DNA of 62,151 nucleotides from an uncultured bacterium. GTDB lineage: Bacteria; Verrucomicrobiota; Lentisphaeria; Victivallales; UBA1829. Shown here in pieces: positions 7,775-15,686 of this stretch. Under the pieces are notes generated by a model. It ran no database searches, had not been told where the DNA came from, and was given only the letters and a program-made list of their open reading frames with translations. The position numbers and the translations under genes are program-made. How positions within the stretch are numbered: position 1 is the first letter of the stretch; each line of letters starts with the position of its first letter. The stretch lies in contig URNX01000018.1 of assembly GCA_900549415.1 (NCBI GenBank), forward strand, positions 1-62,151. Reading direction: 5' to 3'.

Positions 7775-9823
7775 ATGCTTCCGGATCAATTTCAGACATT
7801 CGCGGCGGAATTTCCGCTGGAACACGTTCATGCCGGCGTCGCGGCCGGCAACGGCTTCCTCGGGCTTTCCGTCTGGGGCGAGGGCGACACGGTAAACGTC
7901 ACAGTCAGCTCCTCCTCTCTCTGGGATCATCAGGGCGGGGAAATCTGGAGTCCCGAACAATCCTATAAAAACATCTGCGCCGCGCTTGCAAAGCAGGACG
8001 AGAACCGGATGAAGGAGCTGTTCCCGTGGTACAATCTCGTGCCGAGCATCATTCCGCTCGCCCGCATCACTTTTCAGCTTGACGGCGCGCATAAAGTCGA
8101 GCTTTCACACCGCGATTCCCTGCTGACCGTTTTCGGAAAGAACAAACGTGTGGAAATCCGCCTTTCACAATCGGAAAAAGGCGTGTTCGCAATCCGCGGA
8201 GTCTCTGATTTCCGCCTGATTCCGGGCTATGATCTCGCACCCGTCCTGAAGGAGCGCGGTTTCGCGGAGCCGGAGCGTCTCGCGGACGGTTTCCGCCAGA
8301 CCATGCCGAAAGATCCCGCATTCGGGATCCGTTATGCGAAAGGCGCGGGCGCAACCTTCTTCCGTTTCTCCCGCGACGTTATTGCCGCCGCTTCCGGAAA
8401 CTGGAGCGCGCTTGAGGAGGAAAACCGCCGTTTCTGGAATGACTTCTGGATGAAGGTTCCCGAGCTCCATTCCGGCATGACGGAGATTGACGCCCGTTAC
8501 TATTCCGGTCTCTTCCAGTTCCAGTGCATGACTTCCTCCGACGGTTTCCCCGCAGGGCTGCAGGGACCGTGGATCGAAGATGAAAAACTTCCGCCCTGGA
8601 GTTCCGATTTCCACTTCAACATCAATGTCCAGATGTGCTACTGGCCCGCCTGTCGCGCCGGACTTTTCGACAACCTCAAGCCGCTCTGGAAGATGCTCGA
8701 AAGCTGGAAAGAGCAGATGCGCCGCAACGCCAAATGCTTCGTTGGCATTGACGACGGCTATATGATTCCGCACGCCGTGGATGACCGCTGCGTCTGCATG
8801 GGCGGTTTCTGGGCCGGCACGATGGATCACACCTCCGCCGGCTGGATGGCGATGATGATGTTCGAATATGTCCGCTGCACCGGCGATATTGAGTTCCTCA
8901 AACGTTTCGGTTTCGATTTCATGCGCGGCGTGATGCGCGTCTATGAGGCAATGCTGGAATTCGACGGTTCGCATTATGCGATTCCGTGGCTGACTTCACC
9001 GGAATATCGCGGAATCGCGATGGACGCGGTCGGACGCAATCCCTCGTTCCACCTCGCGGCGATCCACCGTCTGCTGTCCGATATTTTCGCCGCGGCGGAG
9101 ATGCTGCACTGCGAAGTTCCCGCCGCGTGGCACGACATTCAGGAGAAACTCCCGTGGTACAGCGAAGAGGACGGAGAAATCGCGCTCTGGGAAGGACTCA
9201 AGCTCGATATGAGCCACCGTCACCATTCACACCTCGCGGCAATCTGCCCGTTCGATTCGCTGCACATTCCGGAAGACGTCGTGGCGCGGAGCGTGGAGGC
9301 ATGGGTCCGTTTCGGCATGGGCGCCTGGGCCGGCTGGAGCATGCCGTGGGCGGCGATGCTTCACAACCGCTTCAATCATCCGGATATGGCGTGCATGATC
9401 CTGAAAATGTGGCCGTCGCTCTACACCAACAAAGGCGGACGCACGCTTCATGATCCGCAGTTCCCCGGATTCTCCGTTGGACTGGTCGGCACGAACCGGA
9501 TTATGCAGATGGACGCCGGACTCGGCGTCGTCGCCGCGATTCTGGATCTCTTCCTTTACGAAACGCAGGGCGTGCTGGAACTCTTCCACGGTCTGCCGGA
9601 AGCAAACGACGCCTCGTGCGCGAATGTTCCCGCGCCGGGCGGACTGCGCTTCTCCGGAAACCGCAGAGAATTCTCGTTTACAGCGGAGCGCGACGCCGCG
9701 CTGAACTTCCGCTTCCCCGCGGGCGAGTGGATGGATGAGACGGATAAGGTTTATGTTGCCGGAACGCTCTTCTCCAAAGAGATGAAGGCGGGCGAGCAGA
9801 TCGCATTTTACCGGAAGGGCTGA
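7775..9823 (+). CDS. GH95-type alpha-L-fucosidase/galactosidase, cytoplasmic
   Basis: 682 residues, without a signal peptide. GH95 inverting enzymes remove terminal alpha-L-fucose or alpha-L-galactose from glycans and plant polymers. The family layout is recognisable: an N-terminal sandwich with GNGFLGLSVWGEGD, then an (alpha/alpha)6 barrel with GLQGPWI and FNINVQMCYWPA (about residue 280, retaining the two catalytic-site Asn of the NIN motif), SPE (about 407, the expected acid), SHRHHSHL (about 480) and MDAGLG (about 578, where the family has IDGNFG). It is somewhat shorter than the common 750-800 residues. The start has only a weak AAAGGG site. It is a single-gene unit. Fucosidase activity versus the sister activities is not decidable. 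Confidence 0.86.
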   Translation: MLPDQFQTFAAEFPLEHVHAGVAAGNGFLGLSVWGEGDTVNVTVSSSSLWDHQGGEIWSPEQSYKNICAALAKQDENRMKELFPWYNLVPSIIPLARITFQLDGAHKVELSHRDSLLTVFGKNKRVEIRLSQSEKGVFAIRGVSDFRLIPGYDLAPVLKERGFAEPERLADGFRQTMPKDPAFGIRYAKGAGATFFRFSRDVIAAASGNWSALEEENRRFWNDFWMKVPELHSGMTEIDARYYSGLFQFQCMTSSDGFPAGLQGPWIEDEKLPPWSSDFHFNINVQMCYWPACRAGLFDNLKPLWKMLESWKEQMRRNAKCFVGIDDGYMIPHAVDDRCVCMGGFWAGTMDHTSAGWMAMMMFEYVRCTGDIEFLKRFGFDFMRGVMRVYEAMLEFDGSHYAIPWLTSPEYRGIAMDAVGRNPSFHLAAIHRLLSDIFAAAEMLHCEVPAAWHDIQEKLPWYSEEDGEIALWEGLKLDMSHRHHSHLAAICPFDSLHIPEDVVARSVEAWVRFGMGAWAGWSMPWAAMLHNRFNHPDMACMILKMWPSLYTNKGGRTLHDPQFPGFSVGLVGTNRIMQMDAGLGVVAAILDLFLYETQGVLELFHGLPEANDASCANVPAPGGLRFSGNRREFSFTAERDAALNFRFPAGEWMDETDKVYVAGTLFSKEMKAGEQIAFYRKG

Positions 9824-9834
9824 AGAAGCCCTTC
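9814..9834. terminator. Small hairpin between convergent GH95 and GH20 genes
   Basis: GAAGGGCT (9814-9821) pairs with AGCCCTTC (9827-9834) around a 5-nt loop. It overlaps the stop codon of the GH95 gene and lacks a T run, so termination activity is uncertain. Confidence 0.35.
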
Positions 9835-9843
9835 GCGGAAACG

Positions 9844-11448
9844 TCACATCATCCAGATGGTGTTGTGGCACTTCGACGCGGCGGATGCGTAAGCCGTCCC
9901 CGCGTCGCGCGGAGTGTACCCGTCCGGAAACTCCAGTTCGAGCTCCGGAACCGGCAGACCGGATTTCAGAAATGTGCAGATCCGGTCTGTCAGGTGTTCG
10001 AGCCGTTTTGCGACTCCCGCAATCCGCGCCTGCGGAATTTCCAGTCCGAACGGTTTGCGCTCGTCAAGCCATTGCTTTTCATATTCTTTCCCGAATGCGC
10101 GTATTGCTTCCGCCGCCTTCCGCGCCGCGCGTGCGGCACGGCGGAGGGTGTTTCTGTTTTTCTGCTTCCAGCCCATCCGCGCCAGGGCGGATGCATTGAT
10201 TTTCAGGCGCAGCGCCTTTGCGAAGAGATGTCCGAGCCGACGCAGTTCGCGGTCTTCCGCGGAGCCGGCGGGCAGTTCGCGGAGTTTTGTTTCGACATTT
10301 TCCAGCGTGTTTTCAAAATCCCGCAGATGTGTGAGACGGAGCAGAAAGCCGTAAAGCGGGTCGTCGTAGAAGAGCTGTTTTGCAACGCTCCAGTTGACCT
10401 CCGGCGGGTTGTTTGAGATGAACGCGCGGTTGTCGAGACTGTTGAGCAGCCGGAACCGTTCGAGCGGAAATCCGGCTTCCGCAACCCGGGCGGCAGTCGT
10501 TTCGAGCGTGTTTTCCGGGTTGTTCATACAGAGCAGATGATGCGCGGCGGAGGCGAAGTTCGTGCGGAAAAGCGATTCCGCTCCGTCATCGCCCCAGAGT
10601 GTTGTCATGGCGGAACGGATTCCGCATTTTCCGGCGGCGCGGAAGAAAGTTTCTCCTGTTTCAACTGCGCGGGCAAAATCTCCGAAGAAACGGTTCCAGC
10701 TGTGAAGCCCGGGAGAGATCCAGACGGCGCATCCGGTTTTCTGCAGACGGCGGATGTTTGCGATATGCTCCTCTTCGGGGAGCGCGGAGTAGTTCCAGTA
10801 ATCAAGCGTGAGATTCTGCGGAATTGCGCGGAGTTCATCGTCGTTCAGCGGAACGTTCTGCGAGTGTCCGAGAATGTAATCGCTCCAGATCATGCCGTTC
10901 AGCTGATGTTTTGTGCAGATTTCGGAGAGGTGCGCGAGGTGGGTGAGATAAAGCTGTTTCGGCGGAACCGGGTTGCTGAAATCAAGCGAGGAGCCGAGCC
11001 CGAGTCCCCACGGTTCATCCGCTCCGAGGTGAATGCGGTTCGTCCGGTACGGTTCCGTTGCTTCGAGAATGAGATGTTCGAGAAATTCGTGCGCTTCCGG
11101 CGAGTTCACCTTGAGAATGCGCGGCGCATCGGAGAACGGCTTGAATCGCGGGTTCTTGAAGATGTGTTCCAGATGCCCGAGCGTTTGAATGCAGGGGAAC
11201 AGTTCAATGCCGAGCTTGAAACAGAAGTCGTCGAGGTCGCGGATTTCCTCTTTGGTGTATGCGCCGCGTCCGAAGCCGATGAACGGCATGCCGGAGACGG
11301 TGTAAGTATCTTCCGTGTAAAGTCCCAGGTGTGTCAGCCCGAATGCGGCGAGCCGTTCCGCGGTGCGCTTCAGAAACGGAATGGAGGGAACCGCCCCGCG
11401 GGAGCAGTCGATCATGAGTCCGCGTTCGGTGAAAGCCGGTTCGTTCAT
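9844..11448 (-). CDS. GH20-family beta-N-acetylhexosaminidase-like enzyme
   Basis: 534 residues, without a signal peptide. The TIM-barrel strands include THLGLYTEDTY, PCIQTLGHLEHI and the catalytic pair Asp-Glu in IHLGADEPWGLG (about residues 142-144). The HxGADE form, rather than HxGGDE, is that of the GH20C-type exo-hexosaminidases. These use substrate-assisted catalysis to remove GlcNAc or GalNAc. The C-terminal about 170 residues are helical. The ATG lies two bases after the stop of the NtrC-type regulator and its GGAG site is inside the end of that gene, so translation is coupled. Joining a cytoplasmic hexosaminidase to a two-component system is unusual. Confidence 0.85.
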   Translation of the reverse strand: MNEPAFTERGLMIDCSRGAVPSIPFLKRTAERLAAFGLTHLGLYTEDTYTVSGMPFIGFGRGAYTKEEIRDLDDFCFKLGIELFPCIQTLGHLEHIFKNPRFKPFSDAPRILKVNSPEAHEFLEHLILEATEPYRTNRIHLGADEPWGLGLGSSLDFSNPVPPKQLYLTHLAHLSEICTKHQLNGMIWSDYILGHSQNVPLNDDELRAIPQNLTLDYWNYSALPEEEHIANIRRLQKTGCAVWISPGLHSWNRFFGDFARAVETGETFFRAAGKCGIRSAMTTLWGDDGAESLFRTNFASAAHHLLCMNNPENTLETTAARVAEAGFPLERFRLLNSLDNRAFISNNPPEVNWSVAKQLFYDDPLYGFLLRLTHLRDFENTLENVETKLRELPAGSAEDRELRRLGHLFAKALRLKINASALARMGWKQKNRNTLRRAARAARKAAEAIRAFGKEYEKQWLDERKPFGLEIPQARIAGVAKRLEHLTDRICTFLKSGLPVPELELEFPDGYTPRDAGTAYASAASKCHNTIWMM

Positions 11449-11450
11449 GG

Positions 11451-12806
11451 TTACTCCAGATTATAGGTGTGAAGTTTGCGGTGAAGCGTGCGGCGGCTGA
11501 TTCCGAGTTTTTCCGCCGCTTTGGTGCGGTTGCCCTTGCATTCGTTGAGTGCGCGTTCGATGAGCATTTTTTCGTTGCATTCGAGGTCGCAGCTCGGCTG
11601 TGCGAGAACGGTTTTCGCAATGCCCGGAGTAACACCTTCGCGGACGTCGACAGGAACGTTTTCGAGTTCGATCATCTTGCCGCGGCAGAGCACGACCATG
11701 CGTTCGACGCAGTTGCGGAGTTCGCGGATATTGCCCGGCCACGCATAGGCGCAGAGCGACGCCATCGCGGTTTCGGTGATGCCGATATCTTTGCCGTTTT
11801 CCTTGTTGAAAACATCGAGATAGTGCTTGACGAGCAGCGGAATATCCTCCTTGCGTTCGCGCAGCGGCGGAATTTCGAGGGAGACGACGTCGAGGCGGTA
11901 GAAGAGGTCTTCGCGGAAGGTTCCCTCTTCGACCATCTTCTTGAGATCGCGGTTTGTGGCGGCGACAACCCGGGCGTCGGTGATGATCGTTTCGGAGCCG
12001 CCGATGCGTTCGAAGGAGCGGCTTTCGAGCACGCGGAGAAGTTTGACCTGGATGTGAAGCGGGATCTCTCCGATTTCATCCAGGAAGATCGTTCCGCCTT
12101 CGGCAAGCTCAAAGCGTCCTTTGCGCATTTCGACTGCTCCGGTGAATGCTCCGCGTTCGTGTCCGAAGAGTTCGCTTTCAATGAGGTTGTCGGGGAGGGC
12201 GGAGCAGTGGACGGGGACGAATTTCCCGGTTCTTCCGCTGCACTGGTGAATCGCCTGGGCGACGAGTTCCTTTCCGGTTCCGCTCTCTCCGGTGATGAGC
12301 ACGGTTGTGCGGGTCGGCGCGACCTGTTCGATGGTTTCGATGATATTTTTCATCTTCGCCGAGTTCCCGATCATGCCTTTCACACCGAAGCTGGAACCGA
12401 GCTTGCGTTTGAGTTCGGTGTTTTCCTCTTTGAGACTGACCGATTCGAGCGCACGCCGGATAATGATTTCCAGACGGTCGAAATTGACCGGTTTCGTGAC
12501 AAAGTCGAATGCGCCCTGCTTGACAGCTTCAACGGCGGTTTCGATGGAGCCGTATGCGGTGAAGAGAATGCACGGCGGGGGAGGGGTGAGCTTGAGCGAG
12601 GCGGCGAGAACGTCGAGTCCGCTCGGCCCCGGCTCCATGCGGATGTCGCTGAGAATGAGATCGTAATGGTTGCGGTTCAGAAGGTTGATCCCCTTTTCGC
12701 CGTCTTCCGCGAGAGTGATGTCGTAGTCGAGACGAAGGATTTTGCCCATGGCTTCGCGGGTTCCGCGTTCGTCGTCGATGATGAGAATGGAGCGTCGAGC
12801 TGTCAT
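11451..12806 (-). CDS. NtrC-family sigma54-dependent response regulator
   Basis: 451 residues with three domains: a receiver (residues 1-120, phosphoacceptor Asp54 in LILSDIRMEP), a sigma54-interacting AAA+ domain (about 140-370, Walker A GESGTGKE at 173-180, sigma54 contact loop GAFTGA at 219-224), and a C-terminal Fis-type helix-turn-helix (about 410-450, NRTKAAEKLGISRRTLHRKL). It activates sigma54 promoters when phosphorylated, presumably by the kinase whose gene overlaps it by 4 nt (ATGA). I found no convincing -24/-12 promoter in the window, so its targets are elsewhere or degenerate. Confidence 0.94.
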   Translation of the reverse strand: MTARRSILIIDDERGTREAMGKILRLDYDITLAEDGEKGINLLNRNHYDLILSDIRMEPGPSGLDVLAASLKLTPPPPCILFTAYGSIETAVEAVKQGAFDFVTKPVNFDRLEIIIRRALESVSLKEENTELKRKLGSSFGVKGMIGNSAKMKNIIETIEQVAPTRTTVLITGESGTGKELVAQAIHQCSGRTGKFVPVHCSALPDNLIESELFGHERGAFTGAVEMRKGRFELAEGGTIFLDEIGEIPLHIQVKLLRVLESRSFERIGGSETIITDARVVAATNRDLKKMVEEGTFREDLFYRLDVVSLEIPPLRERKEDIPLLVKHYLDVFNKENGKDIGITETAMASLCAYAWPGNIRELRNCVERMVVLCRGKMIELENVPVDVREGVTPGIAKTVLAQPSCDLECNEKMLIERALNECKGNRTKAAEKLGISRRTLHRKLHTYNLE

Positions 12807-13954
12807 TTAAGCGATCCTTTTTCGGGAGCTGGCAGGATTCCGGCGTTTGTGTTGGAGGCGGGCGGCAGGATGCGCACGCGGTTTCCGGGGGCGGGGAAGG
12901 CGATCGAGAAGCAGGTTCCTTTCCCCTCCACGCTCTCCACGGAGAGCCGTGCGCCGTGCTGGCGGAAGATTCGTTCAACGACCATCAGTCCGAGTCCGTT
13001 TCCCGCGGCTTTTGTGGTGAAGAAGGGGTTGAACAGCTTGGTCATGTTCCCCGGCGCAATGCCTTTGCCCGTGTCTATGATGCGGACTTCGACTTCCTGT
13101 TCTTCGTTGACTCCGCAGGATATGGAGAGTGTGCCGCCCTGCGCCATGGATTGAATGGCGTTTTTGATGAGATTGAAAAATGCCTGCTTGAGCTGTCCTT
13201 CATCGCCGGAAATTTGCGGGAGCGCCTCTTCCCAGTGACAGTTGACGATGACGTTTCTGTTTTCGATTTCGTGGCGCATGAAGTTGAGCGATTCTTCCAG
13301 CACCACCCGGAGATCGGTTGGACAGAAGCTCAGTTTTGCCGGACGCAGCGCCTTGAGGAACTGATTGAGAATTGCATCGAGACGCTCCACTTCCTTTTTG
13401 CATTCGTCGATGCTCTCCGCAGCGTCTTTGAGATCGACGTTTTCCCGGCGGAACATCCGCTGGAGAAGCTGAAGATTGAGGTAGAGGCTGTTCAGCGGAT
13501 TGCCGATTTCATGAGCGACTCCGGCGGCGAGCATGGAGATGATTTTACTGCGTTCGGATTCCACTTTGTTTGCATTGCGTTCGCAGTCCTCGGTGATGTC
13601 GGTGAGAATAACCGTAATGGAATCCGCGTTTTCATGCGGGACAAGATAGAAGCGGATGATGCGGCGCTCCGGATAGAGCACTTCGAGTTCTCGTCGCTCG
13701 GAACGCCCTTTTTCCGCAATGAGCGCATCCCAGTCGACGCCCTTGAGGAAGGTCGCGACGGAAAGGCGGGAGGTGTCGTCCGGAATTCCGAGCAGGCGGG
13801 TTGCGGCGGGGTTGCGGTATTTGATCTTGAGATTGCGTCCGATGACCATGACGCCTTCCGCGATGGTATTGAAGATGTTTTCGAGAAGTCCATGGTCCTC
13901 TTCCGCGAGTTTCCCGATGCTTTCCGGTGCGGGTGATACGGATTCTTCTGTCAT
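12803..13954 (-). CDS. PAS-containing sensor histidine kinase (NtrB-like)
   Basis: 383 residues. There is no membrane segment, so it is cytosolic. A PAS-like domain occupies about residues 20-125 (IFNTIAEGVMVIGRNLKIKYRN). The dimerisation and phosphoacceptor domain follows, with His148 in AAGVAHEIGNPLNSL. The ATPase domain has the N box FFNLIKNAIQSM, the G1 box DTGKGI and the G2 box GNGLGLMV. It phosphorylates the NtrC-type regulator encoded immediately downstream with a 4-nt overlap. A good AGGAG site precedes the start. The 99-nt upstream gap holds TTGATT and CATATT spaced by 16 bp as a possible promoter near 13985-14020. Confidence 0.92.
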   Translation of the reverse strand: MTEESVSPAPESIGKLAEEDHGLLENIFNTIAEGVMVIGRNLKIKYRNPAATRLLGIPDDTSRLSVATFLKGVDWDALIAEKGRSERRELEVLYPERRIIRFYLVPHENADSITVILTDITEDCERNANKVESERSKIISMLAAGVAHEIGNPLNSLYLNLQLLQRMFRRENVDLKDAAESIDECKKEVERLDAILNQFLKALRPAKLSFCPTDLRVVLEESLNFMRHEIENRNVIVNCHWEEALPQISGDEGQLKQAFFNLIKNAIQSMAQGGTLSISCGVNEEQEVEVRIIDTGKGIAPGNMTKLFNPFFTTKAAGNGLGLMVVERIFRQHGARLSVESVEGKGTCFSIAFPAPGNRVRILPPASNTNAGILPAPEKGSLK

Positions 13955-14053
13955 TTTGTCTCACTCTCCTGTGCTTGATTCTTTCGGGACAATATGGCAC
14001 ATATTCCGAAAAAATCAAACACGGGAAGTGACTTTCTGCTGAATTTTAGAAAA

Positions 14054-14785
14054 TCATGAGCAGATTCTATTCAACGATGCTTGTAAAACACTTGTTTTTG
14101 CCTGGATCAGCGTGCGGTATTCGCACGCGAGCGGGTAGCGGACAGGTTGATCTTCTGCAATGGAATCAAAGCGGACCGCTTCGTCCAGATAGCAGTTGTC
14201 GTCGTTGTCGTCGTTGACCATGGAGACTTCACCGATCATGGAGGGCCCGGAGCCTTTTTCGCCGTAAAAACGGTGTGCATGGAAAGGTTTGATTGTAATG
14301 CTTTCGCCGGGAGTCAGGACAATTCGATCACCGGAACGGAGCGTGCGGCTCATGCCGTTGACCGAAACGATGAACTCTCCGCCGGCAATCCGGTTTTTCT
14401 GCGGATCGGCTTTGAACAGTTCAATTACGAGATTGCCGCCGCCCCGGTTGATGAAGTCTTCCTGTTTGTTCCAATGAAAATGACGGGGCGTGACCTGATT
14501 TTCACGCACCATCATAATCTTTTCCGCATAAGGTTTCGGGTACTGTGCAGAGTGAAGACGCCCGTTGCGCAGAGTGTAGAGAGACAGTCCTGTGCGGAGA
14601 AAATCTTCGCTGCCGAATGCCGTGATGTCCCAGCCGATCTGGAGGTCAAAGATTTCCTTGCATTCTGCTGCATGGGCTTCCCACTCATCGATGCTCCACC
14701 GCGCATACGGAGGCAGGCGGAATCCGAGATTCTCCCAGAATTCCAGAGCTTCTTCCATGTAACGGTTGATTTCCGAACGCTTCAT
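14054..14785 (-). CDS. D-lyxose/D-mannose ketol-isomerase (cupin)
   Basis: 243 residues from ATG 14785 (MKRSEIN, the usual start of the family); ATG 14797 is an alternative four codons upstream, and neither has a strong ribosome site. The single-domain cupin carries metal-binding residues in TPRHFHWNKQEDFINRGGG, with a further His in KPFHAHRFYG. D-lyxose isomerases convert D-lyxose to D-xylulose and D-mannose to D-fructose. Being last in an operon with a beta-mannosidase, its physiological reaction here is probably mannose to fructose; that step is inference. It lies 31 nt after the transporter stop. Confidence 0.88.
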   Translation of the reverse strand: MKRSEINRYMEEALEFWENLGFRLPPYARWSIDEWEAHAAECKEIFDLQIGWDITAFGSEDFLRTGLSLYTLRNGRLHSAQYPKPYAEKIMMVRENQVTPRHFHWNKQEDFINRGGGNLVIELFKADPQKNRIAGGEFIVSVNGMSRTLRSGDRIVLTPGESITIKPFHAHRFYGEKGSGPSMIGEVSMVNDDNDDNCYLDEAVRFDSIAEDQPVRYPLACEYRTLIQAKTSVLQASLNRICS

Positions 14786-14816
14786 AGCTTTTCTCATTTG
14801 TCCGTGTTTTCGTCAT

Positions 14817-15674
14817 TCAGCGGACAACGCTTAAAATAATCACCAGGCATCCGAGAAGGATTCCTGCTGCTTTCCAGAGATTCAGCTTTTCCTTGAAAAT
14901 GAACGCCATAAGCAGAACACCTCCGAGCAGAGACCCTCCCTGCACAATCGGAAAGACAATTGCCGCAGGCAGTTTCATCGACAGCTGCATCAGAACCTGA
15001 GTTGCCGCAAGCATGAAACCGAAAAAGAGTCCCCAGCTCCATTCCGGTTTGCGCGGCATGGAAACTCCGTGCAGAACCGACTGTATGGCAAAGCAGATTG
15101 CGGAAGTCGCGTAGGCGGCGCACAGCATGCTTGCTTTGTTGGCTTCCGGGAACGCCCACTGGTTCCATTTGAAGGTGAGCATCACAAGCCCGTTTACAAT
15201 AAAAACCATTGCAAGAAGAAGGGGGTATTTCCAGCCGCCGGAAGCAGATTTCCGTTCCGAGCAGGTGCCGCGGTTCAGAGCGATCAGCATCATGGAAAAT
15301 GCGATTACCATGAAAAGATCCTGAAGAACCGGAGGCTCGCCGGCACACCAGCCAAGAAGAATCGGAACCAGAAGCCCCATGTTCGCAATGCTCCACGCCA
15401 CCGAGGGCGATCCCATGCGGTTTGCCGCAACATTGAGCGCCGTTGCACCGGCAAAACAGAGACCGCCAACCGCGCCGATTCCCCATGCGCCGGCAATCCA
15501 GCGGGGACCAGGCAGAAACGGCAGAAACAGCGCCACGCAGAACAGTCCGGCAATACAGCCGACAACTCCGTAAAACGAAGTTCGGCAGCCGTTTGTCTGA
15601 GCGCCTTTAATCGAAATTCCGATTCCGGCGTTGGCTCCGGCCGCAAGAAAAGCAAAAATCCATTCAGTCAACAT
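14817..15674 (-). CDS. DMT/EamA-like sugar permease
   Basis: 285 residues with about ten predicted membrane helices in two similar halves, typical of the drug/metabolite transporter superfamily (EamA or RhaT-like). Short charged loops such as CSERKSASGGWKY separate the halves, and the last helices (FPIVQGGSLLGGVLLMAFIFKEKLNLWKAAGI) match the second EamA repeat. It lies between a GH2 glycosidase (12 nt) and a sugar isomerase (about 31 nt), which supports import of a monosaccharide or short glycoside across the inner membrane. Direction and substrate are inferred from neighbours. Confidence 0.8.
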   Translation of the reverse strand: MLTEWIFAFLAAGANAGIGISIKGAQTNGCRTSFYGVVGCIAGLFCVALFLPFLPGPRWIAGAWGIGAVGGLCFAGATALNVAANRMGSPSVAWSIANMGLLVPILLGWCAGEPPVLQDLFMVIAFSMMLIALNRGTCSERKSASGGWKYPLLLAMVFIVNGLVMLTFKWNQWAFPEANKASMLCAAYATSAICFAIQSVLHGVSMPRKPEWSWGLFFGFMLAATQVLMQLSMKLPAAIVFPIVQGGSLLGGVLLMAFIFKEKLNLWKAAGILLGCLVIILSVVR

Positions 15675-15686
15675 TGTCTGTCTCCA

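Noticed and set aside
13985..14020. TGGCAC near 13996 as a possible sigma54 -24 element before the NtrC-type system.
   Set aside because: No TTGC follows at the required distance, while a sigma70-type pair fits the same place on the minus strand.
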